DNA of 28,593 nt from an uncultured Collinsella sp. (lineage in GTDB: Bacteria; Actinomycetota; Coriobacteriia; Coriobacteriales; Coriobacteriaceae), in NCBI GenBank assembly GCA_900539035.1, contig UQAU01000024.1:1-28593 (forward strand). Reading direction: 5' to 3'. This document shows, piece after piece, positions 25,128 through 28,593 of this stretch (positions are counted from its first letter, which is position 1; the number at the start of each line of letters is the position of its first letter). The notes below the pieces were generated by a model. It was not told where the DNA came from and searched no databases. It saw only the letters and a program-made list of their open reading frames with translations. The position numbers and the translations under genes were made by a program.

Positions 25128-26057
25128 ATGAAGATTCCCGTAGATAAGTTGACCAGCGCTTTTAAGATGGGCGCGTCTGTTAAGAAGGATTCCGATACAC
25201 CGGTGCGTGTCTCGGTTTACCTTGATTCGACCGCGTCTCCCTTTTTGGTCGAGACGGTGCGCGATGCCTTTGTGCCGCAGACGACTTCGGGCATTGTGCG
25301 TGTTGATCGCCTGGGGGAGGACCGTATCGTTCCCAAGGCCGATACCGACGTGGTGTTGGTCCTCTCGTGCGGATCCGACCGCCTGGAGAGTGCTGTGCAG
25401 GAGCTCGTGATTGCCGGCGCGCCCGTGTGCGTGCTTGCCGAGTCCGCCGTCGAGGTGCCGTTCGTTGAGGAATCTACGCCCATGCTCGGCGTGGTGGCGG
25501 CGACCGATAAGACCTATTTGCTCGAGACACTTGCCCGCTGGATCCTCGATCGTACGGACAAGGAGACGGCTTTTGCCGCCAACTTTGCTTTTATGCGCAT
25601 CGCGGCGGCAAATCGCATCATTACCTCGTGCGCGCTCACCAACATGGCGACGGGCGCCTTGGTGTTTTTGCCGGGTGCCGACTATCCCGTGATGGCGCTG
25701 GCGCAGGTGGGCATGCTCTTTGAGCTGGCGGCCATCTTTGGACGCGGCATAAAGCCCGAGCGCGGCTACGAGGTCGCGGGCGTGCTCGCCGGCGGTCTGG
25801 TGATTCGCGCCGTCACCCGCGCATTGGTGAAGCAGACGCCGCACATCGGCTTTGTCGTTAAGGCGCTTACCGCAGCCGCGGGTACCTATGGCATGGGCCG
25901 CGCGCTCGTGTCGCTCTACGAGCGCGATGTGGACTACAGCCGCGCCAACGAGGTCGCTGCTGCCACGTTCTCGCGCGTTCGCGACCTGGTGACCACGGTC
26001 GCCGGTGCCACCCGTCCCATGAGTCCTTTCGAGGATGCATCCGATCTCGCTGCTTAG
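25128..26057 (+). CDS. DUF697-like membrane-associated protein of unknown function
   Basis: A 309-residue protein. Residues 25-140 look like an alpha/beta domain with strands VRVSVYLDS (26-34), DTDVVLVLS (72-80) and GAPVCVLAES (97-106). The spacing resembles the latter half of a small GTPase fold, but there is no P-loop. Residues 145-260 match the DUF697 pattern: LTNMATGALVFLPGADYPVMALAQVGMLFELAAIFG (170-205), with two or three hydrophobic helices. In other bacteria DUF697 often follows a GTPase domain. The ATG has GGAGG upstream, and the gene sits 18 bases after rodA and 9 bases before the radical SAM gene, so it is probably cotranscribed. A link to cell-shape control is inferred from position only. 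Confidence 0.7.
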   Translation: MKIPVDKLTSAFKMGASVKKDSDTPVRVSVYLDSTASPFLVETVRDAFVPQTTSGIVRVDRLGEDRIVPKADTDVVLVLSCGSDRLESAVQELVIAGAPVCVLAESAVEVPFVEESTPMLGVVAATDKTYLLETLARWILDRTDKETAFAANFAFMRIAAANRIITSCALTNMATGALVFLPGADYPVMALAQVGMLFELAAIFGRGIKPERGYEVAGVLAGGLVIRAVTRALVKQTPHIGFVVKALTAAAGTYGMGRALVSLYERDVDYSRANEVAAATFSRVRDLVTTVAGATRPMSPFEDASDLAA

Positions 26058-26066
26058 GGGTTTCTT

Positions 26067-27944
26067 TTGCGCGTTCCATACCAAGACTGTTTTCATCTGA
26101 TCGAGCCGCTGCTCGCCAAGGTCGAAAAGCCGAGTCGCTATATCGACCACGAGTGGGGGACGCTCTCAAAGGCCGATGCCGACTATCGCTGCTGCATGAT
26201 CTATCCGGACGTGTATGAGGTCGGTCTGCCCAACCAAGGCATCGCCATTCTCTACAACATTCTTAATCAGGCCGAGGGCATTTCCTGCGAGCGCGGCTAC
26301 GTGCCGTGGCCCGATATGGGTGACGCCATGCGCGAGGCAGGCATTCCGCTGCTCTCGCTCGAGGGTGCAGCGCCGGTCGCTTCGTTTGATATCGTCGGTC
26401 TGCATGTGCCGCACGAGATGGCCGTGACGAACTTCCTCGAAGCGCTCGATCTCGCCGGCATTCCGTTGTTGGCTGCCGACCGAACCGAGGACGATCCCAT
26501 CATCGTCGCCGGTGGTCCCTCGGTGTATAACCCCGAGCCGTACGCGGCATTCTTCGATGCCATCCTCATTGGCGAGGGCGAGGAGTCGCTGCTCGAGATC
26601 TGCCAGCTGCATCGCCGCTTGCGCGACGAGGGCGTCTCGCGCGCTCAGATTGTCGAGCAGCTTGCGACGGTCGCCGGTACCTATGTGCCGTCTCTGTATG
26701 AGGTGCGCTATGACGAGCCCTGCTCGCCGCATGGCTACACCGTGCCGCGCGAGGGCAAGGACGTCCCGCCGGTAGTCTACAAGCGCGTCGTCGAGGACTT
26801 TGGTGCCACCAACCCGCTTTCTCAGTCGTGCGTGCCGTATGCGCAGCTCGTCCACGATCGCCTGTCTATCGAGATCCTGCGTGGCTGCGCCCGCGGCTGC
26901 CGTTTTTGCCAGGCAGGCATGACGTATCGTCCGGTACGCGAGCGCTCGGCCGACCAAATCGTGTCATCGGTGATCCAGGGTTTGGAAAAGACTGGCTATG
27001 ACGAGGTGTCGCTTACCTCGCTTTCGACGACTGACCACTCCTGTATCCGCGACGTGCTCGGTAGGCTCAACCGTCGTCTGGAGGACACGGGCATTCGCGT
27101 GTCCATTCCCTCGCAGCGCCTGGATTCGTTTGGCGTTGATATGGCCGAGTCGGTCGCCGGCGAAAAGAAGGGCGGCCTGACGTTCGCGCCCGAGGCGGGC
27201 AGCCAGCGTATGCGCGACATCATCAACAAGAACGTGACCGAAGAGGACTTGGATCGCGCGGCCAAGGCGGCCTTCGAGGCTGGCTGGAACCGTATGAAGC
27301 TCTACTTCATGATGGGCCTTCCCGGCGAGCGCGACGAGGACATCGTGGCTATCGCCAACCTGGCCGATCACGTGCTGGAGCTCGGCCGCTCCGTGGTGCC
27401 CAAGGCGCGCCGCGGGTCTATCTCGGTGTCTATCTCTGTTTCGGTGTTCATCCCCAAGGCGGCAACGCCCTTCCAGTGGTGCCCGCAACTCGATTACGAC
27501 GACGTCAAGCGCCGCCAGAAGCTGCTCATCACGAGCGTGCGCAACCGCGCCGTTCGCGTACACTACCACGATGCGGAGACCTCGCTTATCGAGGCCGCGC
27601 TCTCTCGTGCCGGTCGCGATATGACGCCGGTCATCATCGACGCCTGGCGTGCGGGCTCGCGCTTCGACGCCTGGGTGGAGCACTTCTCGCTCGACAACTG
27701 GAAGGAGGCCGCTGCCAAAAACGGCATCGACCTCAACGAGTTGGTGCACCTGCCTTACGAGCTTGACTGTCGCCTGCCCTGGGAGCACGTAAGCCCCGGC
27801 TGCTCGCGCGGCTTCCTCGAGCGCGAATACCGCCGTTCGCTTGAGGGCGTCACGACGCCCGATTGCACCCGCACGTCGTGCACCGGCTGCGGAATCTGCC
27901 CCACGCTCCACGCCAAGAACGTATTGATGGGTGATCGCGCATGA
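26067..27944 (+). CDS. B12-type radical SAM protein (TIGR03960-like)
   Basis: A 625-residue radical SAM enzyme. The N-terminal ~180 residues have the cobalamin-binding-type fold segments common to B12 radical SAM enzymes (DIVGLHVPHEMAVTNFLEAL, then IIVAGGPSVYNPEPYAAFFDA and IGEGEESLLEI). The core has the iron-sulphur ligands C274, C278 and C281 in CARGCRFC, and a later MGLPGE segment. The C-terminus carries another cysteine group, C600, C605, C608 and C611, which may bind a second cluster. The start is TTG with AGGGG seven bases upstream. The stop overlaps the ATG of the next gene (ATGA), a pairing found widely in actinobacteria and clostridia, where the two products are one fused protein in some species. 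Substrate unknown to me. Confidence 0.88.
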   Translation: MRVPYQDCFHLIEPLLAKVEKPSRYIDHEWGTLSKADADYRCCMIYPDVYEVGLPNQGIAILYNILNQAEGISCERGYVPWPDMGDAMREAGIPLLSLEGAAPVASFDIVGLHVPHEMAVTNFLEALDLAGIPLLAADRTEDDPIIVAGGPSVYNPEPYAAFFDAILIGEGEESLLEICQLHRRLRDEGVSRAQIVEQLATVAGTYVPSLYEVRYDEPCSPHGYTVPREGKDVPPVVYKRVVEDFGATNPLSQSCVPYAQLVHDRLSIEILRGCARGCRFCQAGMTYRPVRERSADQIVSSVIQGLEKTGYDEVSLTSLSTTDHSCIRDVLGRLNRRLEDTGIRVSIPSQRLDSFGVDMAESVAGEKKGGLTFAPEAGSQRMRDIINKNVTEEDLDRAAKAAFEAGWNRMKLYFMMGLPGERDEDIVAIANLADHVLELGRSVVPKARRGSISVSISVSVFIPKAATPFQWCPQLDYDDVKRRQKLLITSVRNRAVRVHYHDAETSLIEAALSRAGRDMTPVIIDAWRAGSRFDAWVEHFSLDNWKEAAAKNGIDLNELVHLPYELDCRLPWEHVSPGCSRGFLEREYRRSLEGVTTPDCTRTSCTGCGICPTLHAKNVLMGDRA

Positions 27945-28593
27945 GTGAGCGTTTGACCGACAATCCCACGCTCTTTAGGCTGCGCGTTCGCTACGGCAAG
28001 CGTGATCGCCTTAAGTACCTGGGCCATCTGGAACTAATCCATACCATTGAGCGCATCGTGCGCCGTGCGGGCCTGCCCTATGCCGTGACGCAGGGCTTCT
28101 CGCCGCATATGCGCGTGGGCTTTTCGTCGGCGCTGCCCGTGGGCACGTCGTCGACCTGCGAGTGGTATGACCTGTTTATGACCGAGTTCGTCGCGCTTGA
28201 CGAGGCCTTTGAGCGCCTGGCCGCGGCGTCCCCGGCAGATTTGGCACCCATCGAGGCCGCCTATATCGACGTGCGCACGCCGGCGCTGACGGCTCAACTT
28301 ACGCGTCTGTCGTACCGCATCGACTTGCACCTGGACCCCGAGGCCCCCGTGAGCGCCGACGAGGTGCGCGCTGCGATCGACACGCTGCGCGCGGGTCATG
28401 GCATTGACTATGCGCGCGGCAAAAAGAGCAAGCGTCTTGATCTGGACCATACGCTCGTTGGCTATGAGCTCGCGGCGGGGGAGCGTGAGGACCATCTGGT
28501 GCTCATGCTCGACACCCATGCCGACAACGAAGGCTCCATGCGTCCGGAAATTTTGCTTTCTGCTGCTGATGTTTTGTTGCAGGGCTTGACCCC
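27941..28593 (+). CDS. DUF2344 protein (TIGR03936-like), 3' end outside window
   Basis: The frame opens with ATG at 27941 and runs to the window end with no stop (217 codons seen). The start MSERLTDNPTLFRLRVRYGKRDRLKYLGHLELIHTIERIVRRAGLPYA, with FSPHMRVGFSSALPVG after it, matches the N-terminal part of the DUF2344 family. Its start overlaps the radical SAM stop by 4 bases, so translation is coupled and the two products probably work together. Function is not established. In related genomes a ribonuclease E/G gene and rplU-rpmA often lie just downstream. Confidence 0.88.
   Translation, partial: MSERLTDNPTLFRLRVRYGKRDRLKYLGHLELIHTIERIVRRAGLPYAVTQGFSPHMRVGFSSALPVGTSSTCEWYDLFMTEFVALDEAFERLAAASPADLAPIEAAYIDVRTPALTAQLTRLSYRIDLHLDPEAPVSADEVRAAIDTLRAGHGIDYARGKKSKRLDLDHTLVGYELAAGEREDHLVLMLDTHADNEGSMRPEILLSAADVLLQGLT

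Noticed and set aside
1..28593. CRISPR arrays, transposases, toxin-antitoxin or phage genes
   Set aside because: No spaced direct repeats and no coding frame with such motifs were seen anywhere in the window.

Overview
The window looks like chromosomal DNA from a high-GC Gram-positive, most likely a Coriobacteriia (Collinsella-like) actinobacterium. This rests on the GC-rich codon usage, frequent GTG/TTG starts with strong AGGAG-type ribosome sites, an RmlC-RmlD fusion, an AroE-AroK fusion, and an mreBCD-mrdA-rodA cluster followed by a radical SAM/DUF2344 pair. The assignment was made by eye, without a database search. Almost all of the window is coding, and no stretch over 300 bases lacks a gene.

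Positions 1-4136 are a surface-polysaccharide edge. It holds the 3' part of a bifunctional dTDP-rhamnose synthesis gene, a convergent membrane-anchored GT2 glycosyltransferase, a Wzm/Wzt-type polysaccharide ABC exporter, and a tRNA-Arg(TCT) with a strong terminator.

Positions 4199-12733 are one long minus-strand aromatic amino acid operon, in transcription order aroF, tyrA, aroB, aroA, aroC, pheA, aroE-aroK, aroQ. It encodes every step from DAHP synthase to chorismate, plus both branches from chorismate towards phenylalanine and tyrosine. Only the final aminotransferase is missing. Junctions are tight (7-nt overlap to 36-nt gaps) except at two places. One is the aroC-pheA gap, which holds a perfect 34-bp-arm palindrome. 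The other is the aroEK-aroQ gap, which holds a 16-bp perfect hairpin. A terminator-like hairpin also lies in the leader just before aroF.

Positions 12895-19088 run on the plus strand: tRNA-Arg(CCG) with a near-consensus promoter and its own terminator, a P-type cation ATPase with a long basic tail, a double zinc-ribbon membrane protein, a cyclophilin-type peptidyl-prolyl isomerase, and a TPR membrane protein.

Positions 19149-28593 are a cell-elongation cluster: mreB, mreC, mreD, mrdA (PBP2) and rodA. It is followed without a break by a DUF697-like membrane protein, a B12-type radical SAM protein (TIGR03960-like), and the start of a DUF2344 (TIGR03936-like) gene that runs off the window.

Most of the window is well-understood housekeeping content. 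The least explained items are the two intergenic palindromes in the aro operon, the possible attenuator before aroF, the DUF697-like protein without a visible nucleotide-binding motif, the basic tail of the ATPase, and the radical SAM/DUF2344 pair.
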